In this document: positions 37,582 through 50,800 of the stretch, piece after piece
Numbering within the stretch: the first letter of the stretch is position 1
Layout: the number at the start of each line of letters is the position of its first letter
NCBI GenBank assembly: GCA_038093515.1
Contig: JBBPSI010000004.1
Span: forward strand, 124,001-188,000
DNA length: 64,000 bases
Direction of reading: 5' to 3'
Source: Butyriboletus loyo
Taxonomy: Eukaryota > Basidiomycota > Agaricomycetes > Boletales > Boletaceae
Made by a program: the position numbers and the translations under genes
Notes under the pieces: generated by a model
The model's input: the letters and a program-made list of their open reading frames with translations, nothing else
The model's database searches: none
What the model was told of the DNA's origin: nothing

Positions 37582-39131
37582 ATGGCAGACCCAAAAGTCA
37601 CTCGAATGCCAGAAAGAAACCTCAAGAAGGCCCGAATCGAAAAGCTCGTCGTGACGAGGAAAAGAACACCATCAGATCAGCAACAACTCCCAAAAAACAA
37701 GCCAGCCATCTCGTTCTCTCCAAAAAGTAAAGGAAAGCGGAAAGCGACCAACGAAGGTACCGTGAAAACTTCAGAACCATCATCCAAGTCCAAGTTGCCT
37801 GCTTCTTTCGTCGTCGTTGCAGGATCCTACGAAAAGTTGCTCTACGGACTCGACGGGACAGTCACGCCCTCCGAATCTGGCTACGAGTTTCATTTGAAGC
37901 CCATCTTCATCTTTCCCGCGCACGTATCGTCCATAAAAGCTGTTGCTGCATCGCCAAATGGAGGCAAATGGCTGGCTACGGGAAGCTCAGATGAAATTGT
38001 CAAAGTGTGGGACTTGGCAAGGCGGAAAGAGATCGGTGGTCTGATGCACCACCAAGGTATGTGCTCGTTCGGACGCCGGAAAAAACGGGTCAACATAACA
38101 TTGTTCAGGATCTATCACGTACCTTCAATTCCCATCACGCTCTCATCTGCTTTCCGCATCCGAGGATGGTACACTGTGTCTTTTCCATGCACGGGATTGG
38201 ACTGTGCTACGATCGCTAATGGGACACAAAGGCCGCGTGAATTCTGTCGCCATTCACCCGTCCGGCAAAGTTGCATTGAGTGTTGGGTATGACAAGACAC
38301 TGCGTATGTGGGATTTAATGCGTGGTAAGGGATCGGCCAGTACGAAATTAGAAAAAGGTAAGGTTGTCGATATTGGTGACGAACGCTGCTCAAACTTGGC
38401 CGCCAAGAGGGCGAAGTTGTAAGATGGTCGTTATCGGGCTCGATGTTCATCGTCCAATCATTATCTTCTCTTGATGTATTTTCTACGGTACGTCGTTGCT
38501 CATGCAGATACATCTTCATCTTCATGTCCCATCACCGTATAGGATATGGCCTTGCGACATACCATCACGCATCCATCAAGAATACACAGCCTGCGATTTT
38601 GTGAACGTGTACACGGCGATGGAGAACTTCTATTGGTCGCAGCGGAAGACAAAAAAGTATCTATATACCAAGTATCCGAGGATCCACAATCTGCACCTAC
38701 AATAATCGCCGAGATGGTCGGCCATTCAAATAGGTTTGTTAGGATATCCCGTCCGTAGCGCAGCTGAACAATTCCTTGCTAGGGTAAAAGCTGTGGAGAC
38801 ACTTCATATCGCGCTCCCGACAACCACATCCAGGAGTGGGGATGCACGAGAAACGACAACGATTGTCTGCACCATTTCATCTGACGGCATGATATTCGTG
38901 TATGACCTGGCATCATTGCCTTCTGAGTCGAAGGAAAAATTGCAATTACGTCCGGTAGCGGAGTACGACACGAAGGGCACTCGTCTAACGTGTTTGACTG
39001 TTGCCGAGGGTAGATCTATTGGGGGCTCCACAGTCGTGAATGGGAAGCGGAAAGAGAGAGAAAGGGACACGGACGATGAGGAAGAAGAAGAGTGGGAACC
39101 ACAATTTGAGGCGGATGTGGTGGAAGAGTAA
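37582..39131 (+). CDS. MAK11: WD40 ribosome-biogenesis protein, MAK11/PAK1IP1 type
   Basis: The ATG gives MADPKVTRMPERNLKKARIE and a basic Lys-rich leader (SPKSKGKRKATNEG) that can act as a nucleolar signal. The WD repeats follow: SFVVVAGSYEKLLYGLDGTV, AHVSSIKAVAASPNGGKWLA, TGSSDEIVKVWDLARRKEIG, SITYLQFPSRSHLLSASEDG, TLCLFHARDWTVLRSLMGHK, VNSVAIHPSGKVALSVGYDK, TLRMWDLMRGKG, LLVAAEDKKVSIYQVS and TTIVCTISSDGMIFVYDLAS. An acidic tail (DTDDEEEEEWEPQFEADVVE) ends at 39129-39131. Repeat order and both charged ends match yeast Mak11, needed for 60S subunit assembly. Four introns are resolved. The next gene (GPATCH1) starts only 122 bases downstream. Confidence 0.9.
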
Positions 39132-39180
39132 ATACTCCGTGTATTTCGGATGCGCGACTACTTGGGCAACCCGTAACTAT

Positions 39181-39197
39181 GGTTAGGGTTAGGGTTA
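39181..39197 (+). promoter_or_regulatory. Telobox-like motif GGTTAGGGTTAGGGTTA
   Basis: About 2.7 TTAGGG units lie 57 bases before the GPATCH1 start codon, between two plus-strand genes. Telomere-like motifs in promoters are known binding sites for Myb-type telobox factors in fungi and plants, often near ribosome-related genes. It is too short and too internal to mark a chromosome end. Confidence 0.5.
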
Positions 39198-39253
39198 TCT
39201 TCGCTTATTCAAACTCGGCCAAACTGTCACAGATTCAGTGACTACGGTCCATC

Positions 39254-42200
39254 ATGAACTCTGCAAAGCTCAAACGAAAACTCGGCGATTTGGGCGTTGA
39301 TACTTCGAGCAAGCGGGCCAATGAAAACTTTTGTTTGGTAATTTCCTCCCTTCGTCCTCGTACTGCCCGCTCACAGTTCCTGTAGATTGGCACACCTCTA
39401 CCACCCCTCGAGAAGTCGAAAGACACAGGCGAATTCGTACCCCTTTGGAAACAAGAAGTCAGTTGCTGCTCACCGGTGGGCTATTCATCTGATGTCGTGC
39501 TGTCTAGGTGAGAGATGAAAAGGGCCGAAGAAGACTGCACGGGGCTTTCACTGGGGGTTTCTCTGCCGGGTACTTCAACACTGTTGGTTCAAAGGAAGGT
39601 TAGTCTAGTCATATTTTCTACTCATCGCTCAAAGTGCGAATTCGTATTTAGGATGGACACCCTCGACGTTCGTTTCCTCGCGATCGGATCGCGCCAAGAC
39701 TCGGGCAGCGAGACTTGAGGACTTTATGGATGAAGAAGACCTCACCGAGCTCCGTGCGGACCAAAAGCTTGTCAGCGAACATGATGAAATGGATATCCTC
39801 GGAGGCACCCAGGCAGAGAGAGCCCGTGGGACCGGGATAGACGATAGCCAGAAAGAGTGCGTCATTTCCCGACTTGCTCATCCTGGCTCACCTGCGCCAT
39901 GTCAGCCCGATCACCCTCGCGCTCGAACAGGCCATGTTGCCTGCATCGAAGGATTCAGAGGGAGGACGTATCCTCAAGAAGATGGGTTGGAGACCGGGTC
40001 AGGGTATAGGTCCGAGAGTGACATGGCGGCAACGCGAGATTCAGTGTGGGCGTGACCCGGACAGAGATGGACCAGACCTGGATGAGGAAGCCAAGAAACA
40101 CACCTATGCGCCGAAAGATACACCACCGACCGTGGAACCTCGCAAAGATGATGTCCACGGACTTGGATATAACAGATCGCTAGGGCTCCACGCAAGCTTG
40201 GGGGTCCATGAACAGGATACGCAGGGCGCTCGAGGACAACGACTTGCAGGTATGTCCTGTGGTCAACCTTTGGAATCGTGATTCCTTATAGTGGTTCACA
40301 AGGTGGTTTTGGACTGGGCGCGTTGAACGACGCGGATGAGGATGATTTAGACGTTTATGATCATGCCATAGGTCATGGAAGAAGTCGACACGCTTTCGAT
40401 ATCAATGACATGCATGATGAAGAGCGCGTCGTTATTGGAGGTCGTGGGGCTAAATTTAACACTACGACTATTCCAACACCATCTGTAAGCTCCGCCCTTT
40501 GTTAGGGGGATGGATAACACGTTCATGTATTCCAGACACAGGCGAACAGTCCAGGCGTGTTCCGCGATGGTGAACCTGTGATCCCTGGGTTCAGACTTTC
40601 GGAAAAACCGGTGGCGGAGGACATGTGGTGAGTCATTTGCGGAGTCAAATCTTCCTCAACAGAGCTCGATCTCTACAGGTTCCCTCTTCCTGAAGTACCA
40701 AAAGGGTGGAAACCCAAACCCAAGGCTCTTTGGGAACGGGAGGGAGCGACACTCAGTGAGAAAGAAAATATACCACGCTTTCCTGCACCGGGTCAACCCC
40801 AAACGCATGCCCAATGGAAAATCGGGATATCTCCGGATCAGGTTTGTTTCTCATTGAGCGATGTGCAACGTTCACCTATCTCATCCGCCCCCCAGCGAGG
40901 TGCTGCACTAGGAGAGACGCCCCTTCCATCTGCACCACGTTCTGTCTTCGAATATATATCGAGGAAAGACCAAGAGCGAATTAAAAACATTACAACAAGT
41001 CGCTTCACTGATTCCTCGATAGCCGATACGACAGGACAGGAACCAAGACCACCACCAAGCACACTCCCATCCAAAGGATCCTATATCTCTCATACAGAAC
41101 CACACGTTGCACAGGCTGCGTTGCAAGGATTCCAACCCTTCACTTCCAATCCTAACAAACAATCCCGGTATACTGCTTATCTACGTGCACACGCCGAAGC
41201 TGGTTCTGGGCATTCTATACCTGAACGTCTGCCGACCCAGACGCCGGAGACGTATGCACTCGAGATGAACGAGTTCGCCAAGGCTGCCACCCTCTTTCGA
41301 CCTGTCTCTGGAGCGATGGCTGGACGTTTCACAAGCGCTGCTGTACTTGAATTGGGTCCCAATATCGTCGAAGGACTGCATACCCCAAGTACAGAACCAG
41401 CATCCACGGAGACGGAACAGAAACCAATCGTGGAGGTGGAGGAAAAGGAGGAAGAGCCAAAGGTGCACGCTGCCCGATTGGGCATGTACGGTCCGATGAC
41501 GAGGGAAGTCAAATCATGGCAACCTGCACTTCTCCTCTGCAAACGGTTCGGCGTCAAGGATCCTAACCCGGAGGTGCAGTTTGATACGCCGGAGGCGTCG
41601 GCGTCTGCCGCTGCGGACATGCCAACAAGTGGCGCAGGTGGTGATGAGACGGGCGGTGTCGTGCAGGTACAGCCGAGTCCTGATGTCCCGCGCGGCAAGC
41701 GTGACCTGGCGAACATTGGGCTGGGAGAAGACGATGGACAAGGGGAAGATATTCTCACTTACGAACGGCCCCCCATGAGTATTTTCAAAGCCATTTTTGC
41801 AAGCGATGACGAGGAGAGTGAGGATGAGAAGGAAGACAAGGCGCCAGAGGATGATGTTGATGAAGCGCCAGCGCCCCCACAGCCCTCGACCTCGTTACAA
41901 ACGATGGAAAAGCCCGCCGAGACTGCGATTCCCCCTTCAACTGCGGCAGATGGGGCAAAAGCAAGGGTAGCGGTGGATGAAAAAGTGGATCTGTCGACGT
42001 TCAAACCGACGTTCGTCCCTCGTGACTCGCAATCACACTCTGGGAATGGAAAAGCGCCTGCTGTGAAGGAAAAGAAAAAGAAAAAATCCAAAATGGGTGC
42101 TCTCGTATCGTTTGACGTGGACGAGGACGGTGGCGAGTCGCTCTCGATATTAGCCCGGCGAGAAACGAAGGAACGGGATCGTCCAAAGAAGAAACGGAAG

Positions 42201-42377
42201 AAACACAGAGAGCATGTAGAAGAGGAGGAAGTATGGGTAGAGAAGCCACCTCCGGATATTGTGAGGGATCTGCCTATTGAGCGACCCCAAGATGATCGCG
42301 GTGACATGAAGGCAGATGATGGTGAGGGAGTCACTGGACCACCCCGGGGACGGAAACGCGCCGTGGATTTCTTGTAA
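39254..42377 (+). CDS. G-patch domain protein 1 (GPATCH1 type)
   Basis: The ATG gives [20 protein letters not shown], spliced to [20 protein letters not shown] and WKQEV, then [20 protein letters not shown] and [16 protein letters not shown]: the DUF1604 N-terminal domain that defines the family. The G-patch follows as [20 protein letters not shown], which can activate a DEAH-box helicase. The middle reads [37 protein letters not shown] and [20 protein letters not shown]. The long last exon from about 40903 holds [29 protein letters not shown] and alternating acidic and Lys-rich tracts ([33 protein letters not shown]), stop 42375-42377. The human orthologue is in spliceosomal C complex, so nuclear pre-mRNA splicing is the likely role. 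Confidence 0.92.
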
Positions 42378-42706
42378 TTTACGAAGCGTTGTAATGAAGT
42401 ATAGTGCTTTAAATTCCCGTATTGGATGTCTTTGCATCGAGTTTTACCTAGTGTATCAAGGCTCTTCGACAACTTATCAATAAAAATCTTGCTGGTTCCC
42501 GATGGTAGCCGAGTGCTATAGACTGCTAGCCGTTGGTTCTGACCACCAATCGTTTCACTGATGAATATGTGGGGCATCGCGGCTTGTCAAGGACTCGCTG
42601 TTTTATCTGTGATAATCCTGCCAGTGCGAATCCTCATTATAAATAAATCACCCCAAGTTACCAATCCAGATATGATTCTAGTCCATAGGAAGGTGTGGTT
42701 GGGCAG
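42378..42706. other. Convergent spacer between GPATCH1 and METTL2 genes
   Basis: A 329-base spacer containing both 3' UTRs. No other feature is seen. Confidence 0.5.
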
Positions 42707-44446
42707 CTAGTTGAGACTGGAATGGTTGTCATATGTCCCAGACTGATCCACGGCCCGAGACGCAGTACTGGATAACTTTTTGAACTTGCCCTGCATCCAC
42801 ACTCTGTACATCTTTAGTTGCCTCTTCCTATTCACGAGTAGCCGCCGATCTATCCCTAGTTGTTCGATGGTAAACAGGGGGTGAGGAAGGCAGGACGCAA
42901 GGGGAACGAGGAGGTTTGGGTGGATGGTGGTGGGTGGGGTAGATGGAGTCGAATCCTCGGGTGAACAAGTGGGTTGATCCACCGACAGCTCCGAGAACAG
43001 CGCTGGTGAGGCACAATTGTGCGAAGATGGGGTATGGGACGCGGGAATTGGGACGCAAGTCTGACCGTCTTCTTCTCGACCTTGAGACTCCATCACTTCC
43101 TCTGTAGTTCGAACCGACGTTGGTGACGACGACGCGTGACACCCAGTGAACATCAATGCTAATTCATCTTTCGGTGGGCAGGGCGGGCGTTTGTAAGCAG
43201 TTGAAAAAAAACAGTAGATACAAGTGCGTACCTAACTCGAAGAAGTACACGCGCGTCTTGTCTCCGCGTATATAAAAGTTGTCTTCGAGCATTCTTCCAG
43301 ATTTGAATCGCAGCTGGGCGAGATCGTATCGGCCGTAGTCACGGACTAGGACGATACCGCCTGGTTTCAGCATCTGCCAGACGAGTGAACTATGCACGCG
43401 ATGACAAAGCCAGGGCTACGTACGCGATGGATGTTGGCTATTGCCTTGCCCCATTCGTTAGGATGGAGGGCGCTCAAGACGAAGACACAGAGAACGATGT
43501 CGACTGTTGCTGGTTCAACACCTGGTGGGAGTGTGTTCTCGGAAGTGAGATCCCATACCGCGGATCGAATCAAGCCAACTGGTGGGTTAGTATACAGAGG
43601 ATTGTTCTGTAGGCACATGTGAACGGTTCTATGCAAAAGGAAAGTGAACATACTTGCCTGCACTAGCTTGACTGCATGCGAAGAGTAATCGTATGCCCGG
43701 ATCGCAAGCTGAGGGTTTTTGTTCGCGGAAAGTAGTGGGAACGCGGCATTTCCAGCGCCTTGACTAGATTATTTAGAGGAAATGTGGGCTGGTCCACGCA
43801 AGTTGACGTCTCACCACATCCAATCTCGCAAATAGTGACCTCTCCTGCCTGATCGAGTTAGCGGCAGGTGTGCACGCAACAATTGAGCAGGCTATATACC
43901 TCAGGCTCCGCAGCAGCCAATAGTTCTGGAAATTCTAGATGCAACCTAGGCCAAAGTGAGGTAAGGCTATGCGACCATCAACATGGCACGATACCATTTT
44001 CTGTCACGAAAAAAGTTGTCTGCATTCGTCTTGTAAAAATTGTCCCTTGTCGTTCTTGTGTTACAATACAAACTCGACGCCAAAGGACATGTTCTCACCA
44101 GTGCTTGGCAGGTTTTGAGTTGTATTTCTCTTTATCTTCGTCAGGCACAGGAGAAAGTCGTTGTCTTCGTAGAGAAGAAGTAATGTTCTCTGCCTGGTCG
44201 TCGGAAGGGGGGACGTGATCCCATGCATTTTGGGTCCAGACGTCCGCGTCTTCTGTCAGGAATCTGATCGTCGTATGGTGATTCCTCGGCACGTACTTGA
44301 CATGAGTGCTTCAAGGCCCACCTGGATCCAAAAGGAGGTTTCTCAGCGCCGATGTCGTGCACAGACGAGGTTAATTTTGGGATTCTTGCCATGCCGATCA
44401 AGTACTGTGTGAGTCCAGGCGACCCACTACGCAGTGATAGAGCCAA
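42707..44446 (-). CDS. tRNA N3-methylcytidine methyltransferase, METTL2/Trm140 type
   Basis: The start is ATG at 44446 or, more conservatively, 44392 ([20 protein letters not shown]), then FGSR spliced to [20 protein letters not shown], the family's N-terminal signature. Next come [29 protein letters not shown] and VTICEIGCG with [20 protein letters not shown], the SAM-binding motif I split by an intron. Then [91 protein letters not shown] and RVYFFEL. The last exon starts DELALMFTG and ends at 42707-42709 after [20 protein letters not shown]. All motifs match the METTL2/6/8 family that makes m3C at tRNA position 32. The C-terminal exon has an inserted Ser/Pro-rich stretch. Confidence 0.88.
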
Positions 44447-44827
44447 CCCCGGGAGTCCGAGTATGGCAGAGGGTCAGCCGACGACCAAACTTCCCAGTTC
44501 ATGGCACATGAACGACTGGAGACGGCCATTGTACGCAGCCATTGAAAGGCTTTTTAAGATATTGCAACCTAAAAGATGAATTGTTCTTCGAGCTTGTACT
44601 ACTCGGTCGTTCGCCAGGCCCGGTGTGAATAATTCCTTCGTGACGGCGGCTAGTACTACGGCGGTCGTCCTTGACTTGACTACACGCGCATCATCACCGA
44701 GCTCGCTGCAAACCAGTCTCGACATCGTCTCCTCCGCCGCTCTCGCTAGTCACGTCAACGCGGAGTCCAACTACAAGGACCCCACAGACAACACCGCTAA
44801 CCCAGCGCGGCGATCCCCCATTCCATC
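44447..44827. other. Divergent intergenic region, METTL2 / ROM2-type GEF
   Basis: About 380 bases between divergent starts. A plus-strand frame across 44625-45107 overlaps the GEF start in another frame and looks like a shadow. No other gene is supported. Confidence 0.45.
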
Positions 44828-47800
44828 ATGTCTACTCTCCAATCCAACCCTAGACCGCCTCCACCTGGCGACGAGGATCTCCAGCATCTCTACGATGAAG
44901 TCTGGCGCATCTTTGGCGAAGAATCTGCCTCGCCTACAGAGCGCGCACCTCTCAGTGCCGCCTCCGCCAACTCAAGAGAACAGTATCCCAACACTTTCCG
45001 CGCAGAACTGGATCCGACTAGTCCCCCTGTATCTACACCAAGACACTCTCCTCCCCGCCTTCCCCGTACGTACCACCCTTTCCGCTCGGTCACGTACAGC
45101 CTCATAACTACCGTATTAGAACAACCACCCCATACCCCTGAAGTGCGCTCCAATATCGAGTCTACTGTTTCTCCTACCTCCCAGAGGCGACATAGGCCAT
45201 TGCCCCTCCCCCCTGGCGCCATTCCCCCACAAGTATCTAGTCCCACAGATCCTCATGTCATAGAAGCCCTTCAGACTGTGCCCAACACCTCTCGCCCAGG
45301 AACAGCGAATGTCGACTGGTACGCCAATTCTAAACCGTTTCTTACCACTCTCACGCATCCATCTTTAGTCGTCGTCAATTACCCCCAGCACCAAGTTCGC
45401 AATCCTTTGGCTTTATGGGTAGTCGGGGCTCGACCGGGTCTACAGTCACTCCGACTTCCCCTGGAAAACCGATCATGAATCCTCAATCGGATATTTCCCC
45501 CAATCTTTATAAGCCAGTTCCAGCCGTCCCTACCCATTCTAATGGTAATAGTCCAGGTGTCGATGACATCCGTGAGCAGTTATCCCGCAAACCCTCCGCG
45601 CGACCCCCCGGTGCTCTGGCGCCGACGATTCCAGGTTATAAGGGTCATTATAGCGAGAATTCACTCATTGACTTGTGCGCTACAGACGACCATCTCAGAA
45701 GGCGACCATCTCATCAACAACAATTGTCTGGACAATCAAGATACACGGACGCGTATTCACACTCCAATCTTCGTCTGCATCCGGACAATAACACAGATGC
45801 ACCTTTAAATCCGCGTGTTGGGGATTTTCAACATCAGCCTTCACCATCAACCGATTTCATCAATCGTATGCCATTGACCCGAATACCTGACCCGCCAACG
45901 CTGACGCAGCTGCGCTCACAAGATGCGAACGTTGGCGTGGGCCGTGCCATCTCGACAGGATCAACAATTTCATCAATCCGAACAAATCTACTTGGACGGA
46001 ATTTGTCAGCTACCACTACGGCTACTACTTACAGCGATTATGATTTTCGGGCATCCAAAGGTACCTCTTCAGTAATCTCGACAGTCAACTCAGTCGGTTC
46101 TTATGCTTTTTCAGCTGGTGAATCTTCTACGGTGGGATCTCCTGGGACATACGAGGATTCCCCCAATGGCTACGGCATCCACGAAGGCAGTACAGACTCG
46201 TTCGACCACACCCGGCCAGGCGGCTACGGTGCTGCTGGCAGCTCCGGGGGAGCGTTGGCTGACCCAGAAGACGACGAGGACGAGTATTTTACTGACAGCG
46301 ACGATCCAGATCCAGATCGTTTTGTCAACTTCAGTTTACTTTCTCATCTCGCTGTTAGACTGCGCGACAAAGTCCCAAGAGGCACACATGTCAAGAGCAG
46401 TATTCCTTATCCCCGTGCATTTACTGGCAAGGACATAGTTGTATGTGGACATGTTCTCGATGTTCTTCGCTTGGATTATGATGGTCTGTTCAAAGTCGAC
46501 AATTCAATCACAAATTCAACGAGAACTGCTGATAAATCACGGTGTCTCTACGGCGGATAGACGCGCAGCCTTACAGGTAGCGCGTAGCCTCCAAAGTCAA
46601 CTCTTCTTTTATGAAGTTGAGTGGGGCGATAAACCGCTCCAGGACGGAGTCGAGGACGTGTACATGTTCCTGGACGACCTCGAGGGTAATTCAGAGTCAC
46701 AGAGGGAAAGGGAAGAACTGCCAACAGCTGTGATCACCATGCTCACAAAGTGTTACACCGCAACGTGTAGCGAGGAAGATCCGTGCTATTCATGGGTTTG
46801 TCCAAGACGACGTGTGAGTCCCATAATTGCATTCGTTATCCAAGCTAATGTTGTTCCAGGCGGCCCTCGTAACAGACATCACTCCAACGCCCGAACCGGA
46901 TGTCACGCCTCGTGTAAGTTAACAAACAGGTCCAGAAACTAGTGCTTATGATGTTGTGATAGACCGAAGATTGGCTGAACACAGTCGACCCTGCCATTCT
47001 TCGTAGTCTTCCGGAGAGCGAGATTCATCGCCAAACGTATGTTTTCTACCGTGTTCTGCGTCGGTTTTCTCATGTTGTTGGCGAAGAATTATACACAAAA
47101 CGATCAGTAAAGAAGAACAGTATGTTCAGGACCTCGATTCGGTTGAAGCTGTTTGTCGCAATTATACCCAACACTTGATTCTTCACTCACCCCTAGTTAG
47201 CTATTTATTCGCCCTCTCCGGAGCGCCACGCACATCATGCCTGCTTCTCAACTGGGGGAATTCATCGAGGAGGTGTTCGGTAACATTCTCGATTTGCGAG
47301 AATGCAATAAGCGACTTGTGGAGGCGATGTATGTTCGTCAGCGCGAGCAATCTCCAATCATTCAAAGGATTGGAGACGTTTTTGTCGAGGCTGCTAGAAG
47401 CTTCCGATACGCATATCCTGCCTATGTCGCTCGTCTCCCTTTGGCCGAAAAGCGATTCAAGGAAGAGATTGAGGCGAATGCTAATATGAGGCTTTTCCTT
47501 GAGGTTCGCGGTGATCTCTACGCTGGGCGTCATGGAATCTTTGACTTACTTTTTTGTGGGTTCTGTTCTGTTTGTAGGAATGTTCGCGTCAATCTGCGAG
47601 GCAGCAAGAGTCTCGACGTCTGGACTTGAAGCATTTCTTGTCGCGACCTACGGAGCATCTCCAAAAGTATCCGCTCGCCCTCGAAGCGATCATGAAGGAA
47701 ACGACGGAGGGTAACCCGGACGCATATTACCTTGCAGAAGCTATCCATGCTATCAAGGATCTGCAGAACGTTGCTCAGCTGCGCACGTTCCAGGCTGCGA

Positions 47801-50800
47801 TGGGTAAGGGCCCTACTGCAAAGTGGGACTGGCACGACCTCGTCCCCAACGAAGTGAGAGAGGGATTGAGCAAATCCGAGGCCAAACGCCAGGCGTGAGC
47901 AACCTCTCTTCTAGAGAAAGGTATTGGTGATTGAATGATACTTTCAGGATCATCTTTGAGCTAATCAAGGGTGAAATGGGATACGTGAAGGATCTGGAAA
48001 ACATTGATACGGTACGAGATGGTGTCTTGGTGACCTGGGTAATAATACACTGAGCATTTCCTTTTGTTAGATGTATATCCAGCCACTGCGGATGCAAGAC
48101 CCTCCTATCATCCTACGGGAAAGGTTGGAGAGCTTGATCACAGATGTGTTCCACAATTTCGCAGAGATATATGGTCATCACCGCAAGTTGCTTGATCAGC
48201 TGCATGAGATCCAGCGCGAAGAACACCCCATGATCAAAAGTGTCACAGCGGCGGTGTTCGATGCTGCCTTAAGTTTCAGAGAAGCATACATGGAGTATAT
48301 TCCCCATTACCCAATTGCGGCGTATCGAATAGACGAGGAGATGGCCAACAACTATGAGTTCAAGGCCTTTGTCGAGGTATGGTATCATTTTGCCACGAGT
48401 TCCTTTCTGCTGGGCTGATCTCGTCCACAGCAATGTACACGTCATCCCGACGCCAATCGTCTAGACATGAAAAATTTCATCAACCGTCCTATACCGCGGC
48501 TTTTGCGATACGAGCTGCTTCTGAAAAACATATATGAGGAGACTCCGGCGGGTCACGAGGATCGCGAAGCCATCCCTCAGGTTCTCGAGATCATCAAGGC
48601 GCTTGGAAAAGACACCGAGCCGGGCGTCGAGTCTGCGAAGCAAAAGGTACAACTGTGGTGCTACAACTCAAATATCGTGTTCAAACCGGGAGAGGCAGTG
48701 GTGAGTACATTTGTGACATTTGTACCTGTTGAATGTTGACAAAGCTGGGCGCAAGGATATGGATCTACTGAGTGAGAATCGATCATTAGTTCATGCTGGC
48801 AAATTGTTGAGACAGCCGGAGACTGGTTTCGAGTGGAATGGATGGACTGAACTCTTTGTTCTTCTGTTTGACAATTACTGTGAGTCATAATAATCCACCC
48901 ATTTTTTTCTCTCGTCGACAAGCGGCATGTAGTGGTTCTAACGAAGACGAAGGAGAAAGATGGTGTGACAAAGTATTATGTCAATCGCAGGGTTAGTCGT
49001 TCGTAAACAATCCAATAACCTTCGCAGCTAAATGCATACATAGCCTATTCCTTTGGACCTATTAAACCTCACCAGCTTCTTGGACCCGCCGACGCAACGA
49101 AGTACAGGCATTCTACGTCTAGGGCTCGGTGGTAGACATGGCGATAGCGGCGCACCCACAACACCAGGTAGCGGCATGCCTGATAGTGCAGTGGACTCTC
49201 GTCTTGTCTACCCTTGTACAATCCATTACAGTGGGAGACTTGGTGGTCTTTACACGCTGTTCACAGAGAGTCCACAGGCCCGGGCGGAGTGGAAGCAAAG
49301 GCTAGAAGAAGCGATCGGTTTGCGCAAGGTCGTTCAAGAGTCTAACAAGGTGTTTGAGATGGAACCGCTCAGTACGGATACCTTCTTCGTACCTGCAATC
49401 TCGGCGAGCACAACCACGCCATCGTGGAACCACGAAAACTCGTTTACCGGAAAGGTGACGTGCTCTGTGCCGTTTAGTAAGTCATTCACTACGATTGTGA
49501 TTTCTCATTGAACTTCATCTGTAGCTACGACGGATGGGCGGGCGCTCGTTGCGATTGGGTGTGCAGAGGGTGTGTGGATTGGCTTCAGACATGATTCTCG
49601 ATGTAAGCTTTTTGGTTGCTGGTGGTCAGACATCTAATCACCGTGCCCGTTTCAGCTATGCGTCGTGTGTTGCACCTTAAGATGGTTACACAGTGTGCGA
49701 TGTTGGAAGACTTTGGGATGTTCCTCGTCCTGGCAGACAAGGTATGTTTGTCACCCCATCATGACGTTGCAGAAAGCACAGAGGACGCTTGCACAGGCCC
49801 TATTCGCCTATCATATAGAAGCACTTGTTCCATCGTCACCGCAAAGCGCGCATACATCTCAGACTCCTCAGCGAGTCAATGGTACGCGGGATGTCCACTT
49901 CTTCAGCGTCGGTAACCAGGGCGGTCGGACCTTGGTTATCTACATGAAGAAAAAAGGGGTATGTCTCTCATAGATGGAATGTATGATTCTTGCTCACGTT
50001 CTCGCAGCTCGACAGCGTTTTCCGTGTGCTCGAGCCTGTCGTCGAGAAAATCAACGAACGGTCCAAGGCTCCTGCTTCGTTCACGTCAAGGTTTGGTATA
50101 CGACCTGCTCGGTCGGAGTGGTTCCGTTTGTACAGGGTGCGTAGCGTAGCGTGGCTATCGTTTTCGCTTTGAAGTTGACTTTTTCCTTGTTATTAGGAAT
50201 TCTTCTTGCCGTCCGAATCGTTCGACTTGGTCTTTTTGAAAGCAAAGATTGCGATCCTTTGCACCAAAGGTTTTGAAATCATGGATCTTACTGAGTATGT
50301 TGACCTATTGATGCAAAGTGTGTATTTTGCTGATATCGTGGCTACTAGCTTCAAGAGTGTTACAATTCCCCTTCGCGACGATGGACACGAGCGGCTGGCA
50401 AAACGTTGCGAATCATGCAAGCCAATGGGTATGTTCCGCGTCGAAAATGAGTTCCTGTTGTGTTATGATGGTAAGGTATCATCACAATCATCCAGTCCAC
50501 TGCTCACCTAGCCATAGAATTCGGCATCTACGTGAACAAACATGGAGCGCCAAGTCGTCCCACGGGAACGATCGAGTGGGAGGGTACTGCAGAGCGCGTG
50601 GCCATGCACTGGCCATACATCCTCCTCTTCGACTCACGATTTATCGAAGTGAGACACGTCTCGACCGGTCTTCTCGCCCAGATCATTCCTGGGAGTGAGA
50701 TTCGGTGCATCTGGGATGGCCGAGGCACGTCCGGCACAGCAGCCACCACAGGTGCAGAAGGGATCCACCAGCCAATGAATCTCGATCCTCGAATACACGC

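Noticed and set aside
39181..39197. Chromosome end
   Set aside because: Only about 2.7 telomere-like units, located between two intact genes, so it cannot be a telomere.
41759..42577. 272-codon reverse frame
   Set aside because: Antisense to the acidic/basic tail of GPATCH1; Ser-rich shadow with no homology signature.
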